In this document: in pieces, positions 1 through 6,586 of the stretch | Numbering within the stretch: the first letter of the stretch is position 1 | Layout: each line of letters begins with the position of its first letter | Program-made: the position numbers and the translations under genes | The notes under the pieces: model-generated | What the model was told of the DNA's origin: nothing | The model's database searches: none | Seen by the model: the letters and a program-made list of their open reading frames with translations, nothing else | Assembly (NCBI GenBank): GCA_035651595.1 | Contig: DASRFJ010000082.1 | Coordinates: 1 to 35,286 of the forward strand | Length of the DNA stretch: 35,286 nucleotides | Origin: JAFARZ01 sp035651595 | Lineage (GTDB): Bacteria > Actinomycetota > Actinomycetes > Streptosporangiales > Streptosporangiaceae | Reading direction: 5' to 3'

Positions 1-1308
1 GGCGGCCGCCACGCGCTTGGCGACCAGGGCGGAGGGTTCGGCGAAGCCTTCGTCGTTCAGCAGTTCCTTGCGGCCGACCGGGAGCAGTTCGATCTTGACG
101 TCGACCCGGTCCAGCAGGGGGCCGGAGATCCGCCCCAGGTAGCGGCGCCTTGTCATGGCGCTGCAGGAGCAGCCTTCGGCCGGGCCGGCGACTTTCGCGC
201 ACGGGCACGGGTTCGCGGCCAGCACCAGGGTGAACCGGGCCGGGAACCGGGCGGTGACCCCGGACCGGGCCAGCACGATCTCCCCGGCCTCCAGCGGCTG
301 CCGCAGCGCGTCCAGGCAGTCCCGGCCGAACTCGGGTGCCTCGTCCAGGAACAGCACGCCGCGGTGCGCGAGCGATGCCGCGCCGGGCCGCAGGTTCCCG
401 CCGCTGCCGCCGCCGGCGATCGCGGCCTTGGACGCGGTGTGGTGCGGCGCGACGAACGGCGGCACGGTGAGCAGCGGCGTACCCGGCTCGAGGGCGCCGG
501 CGATCGAGTGGACCGCGGTCACGTCCAGCGCGTCCGCGCTGTCCAGGGGCGGGAGGATGGTGGGGAGCCGTTCGGCGAGCATCGTTTTCCCCGCCCCCGG
601 CGGGCCCAGCAGCGAGAGGTGGTGCCCGCCCGCCGCGCAGATCTCCAGGGCGATCCGGGCGGTCACCTGCCCGAGCACGTCGGCCAGGTCCGGGCCGCCG
701 CCGTCAGGGGCGCCGCCGTCGGGGGCGGGGCGGCGCCGGGCCGCGGCGGCGCGGTCGAACTCGGCCGCCGCGGCCACCTCGTGGTGCAGGCCCGGGGTGC
801 CGCGCAGCCAGTCCGCCGCCGCGGTCAAGCTGCCCGCCGCGATCACCTGAACGCCGGGCACCAGCGCCGCCTCGGCCGCGTTCTCGGCCGCGACCAGCAC
901 CGTGCCGAACCCTTGCCGGGCCGCGGCCGCGACGGCCGGGAGCACGCCGCGGACCGGGCGGAGCCGGCCGTCCAGGCCCAGCTCACCCAGGCAGATAACG
1001 CTGCGGGCCGCGTCGCGGGGCACCGAACCCGCCGCGGCCAAGATCCCGATCCCGATCGCCAGGTCGAACCACGAACCGCGCTTGGGCAGCGACGCCGGGG
1101 ACAAGCCGATCGTGATCCGCTGCTGCGGCCACTTCTCGCCGCTGTTCACCACCGCCGCACGGATCCGGTCCCGCGCCTCCCGCAACGCCGTATCCGGCAG
1201 GCCCACCAGCGTCACCGCCGGCAGCCCGTTCGCGATATCCGCCTCGACCTCCACCACGTGCCCGGCCACCCCGGTCAGCGCCACCGAATAGGTATGGGCC
1301 AGCGCCAT
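1..1308 (-). CDS. comM: YifB/ComM-family Mg-chelatase-like AAA+ ATPase (3' end missing)
   Basis: Reading the minus strand from ATG at 1308 gives an open frame to the window edge (436 codons). It begins MALAHTYSVALTGVAGH, the usual ComM opening, and carries the N-terminal ChlI-type domain (residues 1-120). Walker A GPPGAGKT lies near residue 235 and Walker B GVLFLDEAPE near residue 313. A Cys-rich stretch with CPC and CSCS lies near residues 370-386. Family members are about 500 residues, so some 70 C-terminal residues lie outside the window. In naturally competent bacteria ComM is a hexameric helicase that aids branch migration during recombination of incoming DNA; a role here is inferred from the family. 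It starts 2 bp after the yraN stop, so the two are co-transcribed, in the common actinobacterial order yraN-comM(-dprA). Confidence 0.95.
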   Translation of the reverse strand, partial: MALAHTYSVALTGVAGHVVEVEADIANGLPAVTLVGLPDTALREARDRIRAAVVNSGEKWPQQRITIGLSPASLPKRGSWFDLAIGIGILAAAGSVPRDAARSVICLGELGLDGRLRPVRGVLPAVAAAARQGFGTVLVAAENAAEAALVPGVQVIAAGSLTAAADWLRGTPGLHHEVAAAAEFDRAAAARRRPAPDGGAPDGGGPDLADVLGQVTARIALEICAAGGHHLSLLGPPGAGKTMLAERLPTILPPLDSADALDVTAVHSIAGALEPGTPLLTVPPFVAPHHTASKAAIAGGGSGGNLRPGAASLAHRGVLFLDEAPEFGRDCLDALRQPLEAGEIVLARSGVTARFPARFTLVLAANPCPCAKVAGPAEGCSCSAMTRRRYLGRISGPLLDRVDVKIELLPVGRKELLNDEGFAEPSALVAKRVAAA

Positions 1309-1310
1309 CG

Positions 1311-1673
1311 CTACCCCACCCCCCGCAAGTGCTCGATCGTGTACCCGCCGGTCCCCTCATACACCAGGCCGACAATGTCGATCCGGATCTGATCGAACCG
1401 CACCCCGTGCGCGTCCAGCCACGCAACCGCCAGCCGCCGCAGCCGCCGCAGCTTCGCGCGCCCCACCGCTTCCAGCGGGGTGCCATGCCGTATTCCGGAC
1501 CGAGTCTTCACCTCGCACACCACGAACACCTGGCGGTCCACCGCAACGATGTCGATCTCCCCCGTGGCGCATCGCCAGTTCCGGTCGAGGATGCGGTAAC
1601 CGGTCTGTTCCAGGTACCGCACGGCGGCCTGCTCCCCGTCTCTGCCGAGGATGTCCTTGGCTCGCATAGCCAT
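1311..1673 (-). CDS. yraN: UPF0102 (YraN-family) endonuclease-like protein
   Basis: A 120-residue protein of the usual family length. It has the nuclease-like core GEIDIVAVD (residues 38-46) followed by EVKTR (residues 54-58), the pattern of the restriction-endonuclease-like fold of Holliday-junction resolvases. The biochemical role of the family is not settled; nuclease activity is inferred from fold. The start at 1673 is chosen because GGAGGTG lies about 8 bp upstream; the next in-frame ATG two codons later has worse spacing. It is the first gene of a pair with comM and follows a long repeat-rich gap, so its promoter should lie upstream of 1690. Confidence 0.93.
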   Translation of the reverse strand: MAMRAKDILGRDGEQAAVRYLEQTGYRILDRNWRCATGEIDIVAVDRQVFVVCEVKTRSGIRHGTPLEAVGRAKLRRLRRLAVAWLDAHGVRFDQIRIDIVGLVYEGTGGYTIEHLRGVG

Positions 1674-1739
1674 CGCCCATCACCTCCGTTGACGACGATG
1701 TCCGCGACCCGCACAGCCCGCATCCGGACCCGGCCGCCC

Positions 1740-1779
1740 TGTGGATAACCTCCAAGCATCCGCCGTCGACTGTGGACAA
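1740..1779 (-). promoter_or_regulatory. Two DnaA boxes
   Basis: TGTGGATAA at 1740-1748 and TGTGGACAA at 1771-1779 are, on the minus strand, TTATCCACA and TTGTCCACA. The first is the classical DnaA 9-mer and the second the form preferred in high-GC actinomycetes. They have the same orientation and start 31 bp apart, about three helical turns. They lie 67-106 bp upstream of the yraN start. They could bind DnaA as a regulatory or titration site; the neighbouring genes do not suggest oriC. Confidence 0.5.
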
Positions 1780-1860
1780 CCGCGCGAGAATGTCAGACCC
1801 CCGTGCTTTAATCCCCGGGGGCCCTCCGAGCGCGCTGACGGGTATCGGGGGCGCGGACGG

Positions 1861-1995
1861 CGGGAACATGCGCGTGCGCCGGAACACGCCCGTGCAGCGG
1901 GAACACGCGCGTGCAGCGGGAACACGCGCGTGCAGCGGGAACATACGCGTGCGCCGGAACGTGCGGGGGACGGCGGAACGTGCGCGGACGGCGGA
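1861..1995. repeat. Tandem array of about seven 18-19-bp units
   Basis: Degenerate head-to-tail copies of GCGGGAACACGCGCGTGCA. Two central units (1897-1915 and 1916-1934) are identical at 19 bp; the outer ones (1861, 1879, 1935, 1954 and 1971) vary by a few bases or lack one or two. Each unit contains the near-palindrome CACGCGCGTG. The apparent reading frames are repeats of the unit and not credible proteins. It may be a slippage-prone minisatellite or a multi-site protein-binding array upstream of yraN. Confidence 0.85.
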
Positions 1996-2087
1996 ACTCG
2001 GGGCGGCTCGCGCTTGCCATTAGGCGCCCACAGCACCGCCTTGTCCGCTACGTTCGGTGCCGACTGCAGATCCAACGGCGGCTCGAA

Positions 2088-2140
2088 ATTATTGCGGACA
2101 CTTACCCCCCCGATTCGGGGGGGTAAGTGTCCGCAATAAT
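2088..2140. repeat. Perfect inverted repeat, 25-bp arms with 3-nt loop
   Basis: The arm at 2088-2112 is the exact reverse complement of the arm at 2116-2140, separated only by ATT. The arms run from ATTATTGCGG at the outside to seven Cs plus G at the loop. The right arm is the start of the dispersed repeat at 2116-2175, so the left arm is an inverted partial copy of it. Such a hairpin could cruciform in DNA or terminate transcription in either direction, but no T-run follows it. Confidence 0.9.
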
Positions 2141-2175
2141 CTGATGGGCCCATCGGCGCGCCCGGAATGAGGGTA
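2116..2175 (+). repeat. Dispersed intergenic repeat, family B, copy 1
   Basis: It shares GGGGGTAAGTG-Y-CCGCAATA-R-TCT at its left end and CGCCCG-R-AATGAGGG at its right end with 19107-19163. In both copies 52 bp separate the start of GGGTAAGTG from the end of AATGAGGG. The middle is less conserved but GC-rich and able to fold (TGATGGGCCCATCGG here). No coding potential is evident. Confidence 0.7.
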
Positions 2176-2339
2176 GATGTTCCGATACGGGCTCGCGGGC
2201 AGCCGGATCACGGCTAGGCCACGCGACACGTCACGAGCACATGTCGTTGTGGAGCGCAGCCCTTTCCGCCACAGGACCGTTTTCGACACGGAAGCCGTTC
2301 GCCTGCGGCTCTACAGACACTTATGCAACATTAGCCACT

Positions 2340-2372
2340 CCCCCCGCGGCACGGTGCCGGCCGAGCGGGGGG
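2340..2372 (-). terminator. GC-rich stem-loop downstream of GH65 gene
   Basis: CCCCCCGC (2340-2347) pairs with GCGGGGGG (2365-2372). The loop contains a second stem, GGCAC/GTGCC. It lies 41 bp past the GH65 stop and is the strongest terminator candidate for that long operon. It lacks a T-tract, as is common in high-GC actinomycetes. Confidence 0.4.
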
Positions 2373-2394
2373 GCGCGGGCTGGCGGGCTGGCGG

Positions 2395-2434
2395 AAAGGG
2401 GCCCCCGGGGGACTAAAGGGGCCCCCGGGGGACT
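2395..2434. repeat. 20-bp tandem duplication across the GH65 stop
   Basis: The unit AAAGGGGCCCCCGGGGGACT occurs at 2395-2414 and again at 2415-2434. The GH65 stop codon (2413-2415) sits on the junction. Each unit holds the palindrome CCCCCGGGGG, so on the minus strand each looks like a hairpin followed by CCCCTTT. The last residues of the GH65 protein are encoded by the inner copy. Confidence 0.85.
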
Positions 2435-4788
2435 AAGGAGCGTTTGTAGGGGTCGCGGCCGGGGGGTTGGGCGGGGCGGGGGCCGGCCTGGAGCGACGGG
2501 ATTTTCCGCACCACGGGCTCCGATGCGGCGAGCGTGAACGTGTCGCCGTGGTGCCGAAACGGCAGGGGCTCTCCGTCCAGCAGCTCGTACCGGGCTTCGG
2601 CCGCGGTCACGGTGACGCGGAGCTTGCGGCCGCGGTACCGCAGCCGGAACGCCAGCGAGGAGATGCCGCGCGGGATCCGCGGGGTGAACGAGAGCGGATC
2701 CGAGTGCGCCCGCAATCCGCCGAAGCCGCCCACCAGCGCCAGCCAGGCCCCGGCGAGGGACGCCATGTGGACGCCGTCCGAGGTGTTGTGCTCCACATCC
2801 GCGAGGTCCATGAACGCCGCTTCGGCCAGGTAGTCGTAGGCGAGATCGAGCTGACCGACTTCGGCCGCCACTACGGCCTGGGAGCACGCGGACAGCGAGG
2901 AGTCCCGTACGGTCAGCGGCTCGTAGTACGCGAAGTTGCGCACCTTCTCCGCGAACGTGAACGCATCCGGCCGCACCTGCATCGCGAGCACCAGGTCGGC
3001 CTGCTTGACGACCTGCTTGCGGTACAGCTGGAAGTACGGGAAGTGCAGCAGCAGCGGGTACTTGTCCGCGGCCGTCTCGTCGAAATCCCACCGCGCGTAG
3101 TCGGTGAACCCCTCGTGCTGCGGGTGCACGCCCAGGCGGGAATCGTACGGGATGTACATCGCCGCGGCCGCGTCCCGCCACGACGCCGCTTCCTCCCGCG
3201 ACACCCCCAGCGAGCTGGCCTCGGCGGGCAGCTTTTCCGCCAGATCCGCCGCGCACAGCATGTTGTGCTGGGCGAGCAGGTTCGTGTAGATGTTGTTGTC
3301 CTTGACCGCGCTGTACTCGTCCGGCCCGGTCACCCCGTCGATCCGGAACTTACCGGCCGCGTCGTGCTGGCCGAGCGACCGCCACAGCCGCGCGGTCTCC
3401 ACCAGCAGCTCGAGCCCGACCATGGACTCGAACTCGGCGTCCTGCGTGGCGTCGATATACCGGCTGACCGCGTACGCGATGTCCGCGTTGATGTGGAACG
3501 CCGCCGTGCCGGCCGGCCAGTACCCGGAGCACTCCTGCCCGCGGATCGTCCGCCACGGGAACGCGGCTCCGGCCAGCCCCAGGTCGGCGGCCCGCTGCCG
3601 CGCCTCGGGTAGCACCATCTGCCGCCACCGCAGCGCGGACGCCGCCGCGGACGGCCACGTGTACGTCAGCACCGGCAGCACGAACATCTCGGTGTCCCAG
3701 AACGTGTGCCCGTCGTATCCGGTCCCGGTCAGGCCCTTCGCCGCGATCGGCCGGAACTCCGCGCGCGCCCCCGACTGGAGGATGTGGAACAGCCCGAACC
3801 GCACCGCCTGCTGGATCTCCGGGTCCCCGGCGACCTCGACGTCGGCGCCGTCCCAGAACTCGTCGAGGTACTCCCGCTGTTCGGCCAGCAGCCCGTCCCA
3901 GCCGGTCAGCTGCGCCGCCGCCAGCGCGGCGACGACCTGGTCGATCAGCGCCGGCTTGGAGCGCTGGCTGGACCAGCCGTAGCCGATGTACTTGACCAGC
4001 CGCACAGAAGAACCCACCGGGACTTCGGCGGCGACCGTGGCGCGGCCAAGGTCCGGGTAGGACTCGTTGCGCTTGATCATCCGTTCCGGCCCGTAGACCT
4101 CGTGCGACATCCCCGACGCCACCCGAAGTCCCGAACGACGGGTGCGATGCACCATCACGCACCGCGACCGCTCACCCTCGTAGCTCTGATGCTCCTCGCT
4201 GCCCAGCGGCGCGTCCAGCACCGCCGCCATCCGCGGGTCGGCGCCGGAATGCGGCAGCTCCTCGTTCGCGACCAGCTCCGACTGGAGCACCACACGCAAC
4301 GGCTTGTCGACCGGCTCGACCGTGTAGCTGATCGCCGCGATCGCCCGCTGGGTCAGCGACACCAGCCGCACCGACGTCACCCGCACCCGGTCCCCGGCCG
4401 GCGACTCCCAGTCCACCCGCCGGGTCAGCGTGCCCGCCCGCATGTCCAGCACCCGCTCGTGCGAATGCAGGCAGCCGTACCTGATGTCCAGCGGCTCGTC
4501 GTTGACCAGCAGCCGGATGATCTTGCCGTTGGTCACGTTGATGACCGTCTGGCCGTCGTCGGGGAACCCGTACCCGGCCTCGGCGTAGGGCAGCGGCCGG
4601 ACCTCGTACACCGAGTTCAGGTACGTGCCCGGCAGCCCGTGCGGATCGCCCTCGTCGAGGTTGCCCCGCAGCCCGATGTGCCCATTGGATAGTGCGAATA
4701 TCGATTCGCTCTGGGAGAGCACGGCGAGGTCGAGTTCGGTCTCGCGAAGCTGCCACGGATCCGGTCCGTAGGCTCGCTGCCGGATCAT
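2413..4788 (-). CDS. Glycoside hydrolase family 65 disaccharide phosphorylase
   Basis: A 791-residue GH65 protein. These enzymes phosphorolyse alpha-glucosides such as trehalose, maltose, kojibiose or nigerose with inversion, giving beta-glucose-1-phosphate and a sugar. The N-terminal beta-sandwich domain (about 1-280) precedes an (alpha/alpha)6 barrel. FWDTEMF lies near residue 363, and the general acid is predicted to be Glu491 in VTGPDEYS, followed by the family pattern DNNIYTN. The substrate cannot be read from sequence. The ATG overlaps the stop of the upstream HAD gene (ATGA), and that HAD protein would convert beta-glucose-1-phosphate to glucose-6-phosphate, which supports phosphorylase over hydrolase. 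There is no signal peptide, so it should be cytoplasmic. The C-terminal tail after about residue 770 is Pro/Arg-rich, ends in a duplicated 20-bp unit and includes a rare TTA codon, so the natural end may once have been different. Confidence 0.92.
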   Translation of the reverse strand: MIRQRAYGPDPWQLRETELDLAVLSQSESIFALSNGHIGLRGNLDEGDPHGLPGTYLNSVYEVRPLPYAEAGYGFPDDGQTVINVTNGKIIRLLVNDEPLDIRYGCLHSHERVLDMRAGTLTRRVDWESPAGDRVRVTSVRLVSLTQRAIAAISYTVEPVDKPLRVVLQSELVANEELPHSGADPRMAAVLDAPLGSEEHQSYEGERSRCVMVHRTRRSGLRVASGMSHEVYGPERMIKRNESYPDLGRATVAAEVPVGSSVRLVKYIGYGWSSQRSKPALIDQVVAALAAAQLTGWDGLLAEQREYLDEFWDGADVEVAGDPEIQQAVRFGLFHILQSGARAEFRPIAAKGLTGTGYDGHTFWDTEMFVLPVLTYTWPSAAASALRWRQMVLPEARQRAADLGLAGAAFPWRTIRGQECSGYWPAGTAAFHINADIAYAVSRYIDATQDAEFESMVGLELLVETARLWRSLGQHDAAGKFRIDGVTGPDEYSAVKDNNIYTNLLAQHNMLCAADLAEKLPAEASSLGVSREEAASWRDAAAAMYIPYDSRLGVHPQHEGFTDYARWDFDETAADKYPLLLHFPYFQLYRKQVVKQADLVLAMQVRPDAFTFAEKVRNFAYYEPLTVRDSSLSACSQAVVAAEVGQLDLAYDYLAEAAFMDLADVEHNTSDGVHMASLAGAWLALVGGFGGLRAHSDPLSFTPRIPRGISSLAFRLRYRGRKLRVTVTAAEARYELLDGEPLPFRHHGDTFTLAASEPVVRKIPSLQAGPRPAQPPGRDPYKRSLVPRGPL

Positions 4789-5510
4789 GGCTGGTCCATC
4801 AGCTCGGCGAGATCCCGCACCACGATGTCCGCGCCGTGCGCGCGCAGCGCGTCCGCTTGACCCACCCGGTCAAGGCCGACGACCAGCGCGAACTTCCCGG
4901 CGCGGCCCGCGGCGACCCCGGCCAGCGCGTCCTCGTACACCGCGGCCTGGGCCGGGGACACGCCCAGGTCCGCCGCCGCGGCCAGGAACGTGTCCGGCGC
5001 CGGCTTGCCCGCCAGCCCGCGCTCGGTCGCGACGACCCCGTCGATCCGCACGTCGAACAGGTCACTCAGGCCGACACCGTCCAGAACTTGCTTCGTATTG
5101 GCACTTGAGGAAACTATTGCCGTTCGGACATTTAGATCTTTTTTAGCGGAACGTATGTATCCCACAGTTCCCGCATAAACCTCAACGCCACCGCGCGCTA
5201 TCCGCTCGAGGACGAGATCGTTCTTGCGATTGCTGAGCCCCCAGATGGTCGGCGCGCCCGGCGGATCGCCCGGCGCGCCCTCGGGCAGGTCGATCCCGCG
5301 CGACTCCAGGAACGACCTGGTCCCGTCCAGCCGCGGCTTGCCGTCGACGTATTCGTCGTAATCGTCCTGGGTGAACTGGGGTAGCCCGCGCTGGTTCAGG
5401 AACTCGTCGAACATCTCCTTCCAGGCCGCGGCGTGCAAGGTAGCCGTCTGCGTGACGACCCCGTCCATGTCGAACAGGCAGGCGGTTACGCCCGCTGGCA
5501 GCCCGAGCAT
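4785..5510 (-). CDS. Beta-phosphoglucomutase-like HAD-family protein
   Basis: A 241-residue HAD protein with FDMDGVVT (nucleophile Asp14, acid/base Asp16), a cap domain, IVSSS (motif II), the Lys motif AGKPAPDTF and the acidic motif VYEDALAGV. Beta-phosphoglucomutase interconverts beta-glucose-1-phosphate and glucose-6-phosphate, and the overlapping downstream GH65 phosphorylase would supply the substrate. ATG 5510 is preferred because MLGLPAGVTACLFD matches the family N terminus and GGGGGG lies just upstream. A TTG at 5528, overlapping the DUF2469 stop, is the alternative. Roughly 5100-5185 (YAGTVGYIRS to IVSSS) is strikingly AT-rich for this genome, with AAA, ATA, CTA and TCA codons, although the protein sequence looks normal there. 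Confidence 0.9.
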   Translation of the reverse strand: MLGLPAGVTACLFDMDGVVTQTATLHAAAWKEMFDEFLNQRGLPQFTQDDYDEYVDGKPRLDGTRSFLESRGIDLPEGAPGDPPGAPTIWGLSNRKNDLVLERIARGGVEVYAGTVGYIRSAKKDLNVRTAIVSSSANTKQVLDGVGLSDLFDVRIDGVVATERGLAGKPAPDTFLAAAADLGVSPAQAAVYEDALAGVAAGRAGKFALVVGLDRVGQADALRAHGADIVVRDLAELMDQP

Positions 5511-5524
5511 GTGCCCCCCAGATG

Positions 5525-5854
5525 TCAATGGCCGAAGCCTGGTTTGTCCTCCGGCAACTCAAGGTCGGCCTTGGCCAGTTCCTCGATGTTAACGTCCTTG
5601 AACGTGACGACCCGCACGTTCTTGACAAAACGGGCAGGGCGGTACATGTCCCAGACCCACGCGTCCCGCATGGTGACCTCGAAGTAGACCTCGCCGTTAT
5701 CGCTCGTCCGCACGTTGAGCTCGACGTCGTTGGTCAGATAGAACCTGCGTTCGGTCTCGACCACATGCGTGAACAGCCCGACTACGTCGCGGTACTCCCG
5801 ATAGAGCTGCAGCTCCATCTCGGCCTCATACTTCTCAAGGTCCTCCGCGCTCAT
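5525..5854 (-). CDS. DUF2469 family protein
   Basis: A 109-residue acidic protein with the family opening MSAEDLEKYEAEMELQLYRE. It is rich in beta-strand sequence and ends ELPEDKPGFGH. DUF2469 is found almost only in actinobacteria, next to rnhB; its function is unknown to me. The ATG overlaps the rnhB stop (ATGA), and GAGGAG lies about 10 bp upstream inside rnhB, so translation is probably coupled. The protein is of family length and looks intact, with no signal peptide or membrane segment. Confidence 0.92.
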   Translation of the reverse strand: MSAEDLEKYEAEMELQLYREYRDVVGLFTHVVETERRFYLTNDVELNVRTSDNGEVYFEVTMRDAWVWDMYRPARFVKNVRVVTFKDVNIEELAKADLELPEDKPGFGH

Positions 5855-6564
5855 GAGTCCATTCTCCTCTCATCCGCCCAGACCACCCCCGGGGGGTTGA
5901 CCCGTCGCACGTTGACGAAGGATCGCCGGTGCTCCGGGCAGGGGCCGTGCTCGTCCAGCGCACGTACGTGCTCATCTGTTGAATACCCCTTATGACGGTC
6001 GAAACCGTACTTGGGATAACGCTCGTGCAGGTCCACCATCATCCGGTCCCTGGTGACCTTTGCCACCACGGAGGCGGCCGCGACGGAGGCGGTCACCCGG
6101 TCCCCCTTCCACACCGCCAGGCCGGGCGCGCCGAGGCCGCGCACCGGGAAGCCGTCGGTGAGCACGTATCCGGGCTTGCAGCGCAACCCGGCGAACGCGC
6201 GCCGCATGCCGTCGACGTTGCACACGTGCAGCCCGCTGCTGTCGACCTGGGTGGAGCTGTAGACGACCACGTGCCAGTCCAGCGCCCGGGCCAGTACCTG
6301 GGCGTAGGCGTCCTCCCTGGCCTGCGGGGAGAGCAACTTGGAGTCGGCGAGGCCGGGCATCCGCTTGATGCTGGCGAGCTCAAGGACGACGGCCGCCACG
6401 ACAAGCGGCCCGGCGCAGGCCCCGCGACCCGCCTCGTCGATGCCGGCGACCGGGGTAAAACCCGCCTTTGCCAGCACGGCCTCGTAGGCACCCAGGCCGG
6501 CGTCTCGCCGTGGGGTGAAACCGGCGTATCGCGGCAGCACCTGCGCTTCAGATTGGCGGACCAT
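5851..6564 (-). CDS. rnhB: Ribonuclease HII
   Basis: A 237-residue RNase HII, which removes RNA from RNA-DNA hybrids and single ribonucleotides misincorporated in DNA. The metal-binding Asp-Glu motif AGIDEAGRGACAGPL starts near residue 43. ADSKLLS and DRMMVDLHERYPKYGFDRHKGY also fit the family. ATG 6564 is chosen because the frame upstream runs into the coding sequence of the preceding lepB gene and reads as low-complexity Arg/Ser/Pro. There is no strong Shine-Dalgarno at this start. It lies 22 bp after lepB and overlaps the DUF2469 start. Confidence 0.95.
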   Translation of the reverse strand: MVRQSEAQVLPRYAGFTPRRDAGLGAYEAVLAKAGFTPVAGIDEAGRGACAGPLVVAAVVLELASIKRMPGLADSKLLSPQAREDAYAQVLARALDWHVVVYSSTQVDSSGLHVCNVDGMRRAFAGLRCKPGYVLTDGFPVRGLGAPGLAVWKGDRVTASVAAASVVAKVTRDRMMVDLHERYPKYGFDRHKGYSTDEHVRALDEHGPCPEHRRSFVNVRRVNPPGVVWADERRMDS

Positions 6565-6586
6565 GACACTCGCAGGGTACGCCAGT

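Larger units (their letters stand above)
1674..2412. other. Repeat-rich intergenic region between GH65 gene and yraN
   Basis: No convincing gene lies in these 739 bp; the open frames are short, run through simple tandem repeats and resemble no family I know. The region holds two DnaA boxes (1740-1779), an 18-19-bp tandem array (1861-1995), a perfect 25-bp-arm inverted repeat (2088-2140) with an attached dispersed repeat (2116-2175), and a large GC hairpin (2340-2372). Both flanking genes are on the minus strand, so it must contain the 3' end of the GH65 transcript and the promoter of yraN-comM. I could not pick out a clear -35/-10 pair. Confidence 0.6.

Noticed and set aside
155..850. Plus-strand open frame of 231 codons
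   Set aside because: Antisense to comM, whose Walker motifs are intact on the minus strand; the plus frame is low-complexity Ala/Arg/Pro/Ser.
1861..1995. Replication iterons
   Set aside because: No replication initiator or partition genes nearby, and the flanks are core chromosome.
1741..2153. Several 60-157-codon frames on both strands
   Set aside because: They read through the tandem array and the palindrome; the same peptides appear in both directions, so they reflect repeats, not proteins.
1674..2412. Chromosomal origin oriC
   Set aside because: Only two DnaA boxes, and dnaA/dnaN are absent; actinomycete origins carry many boxes between those genes.
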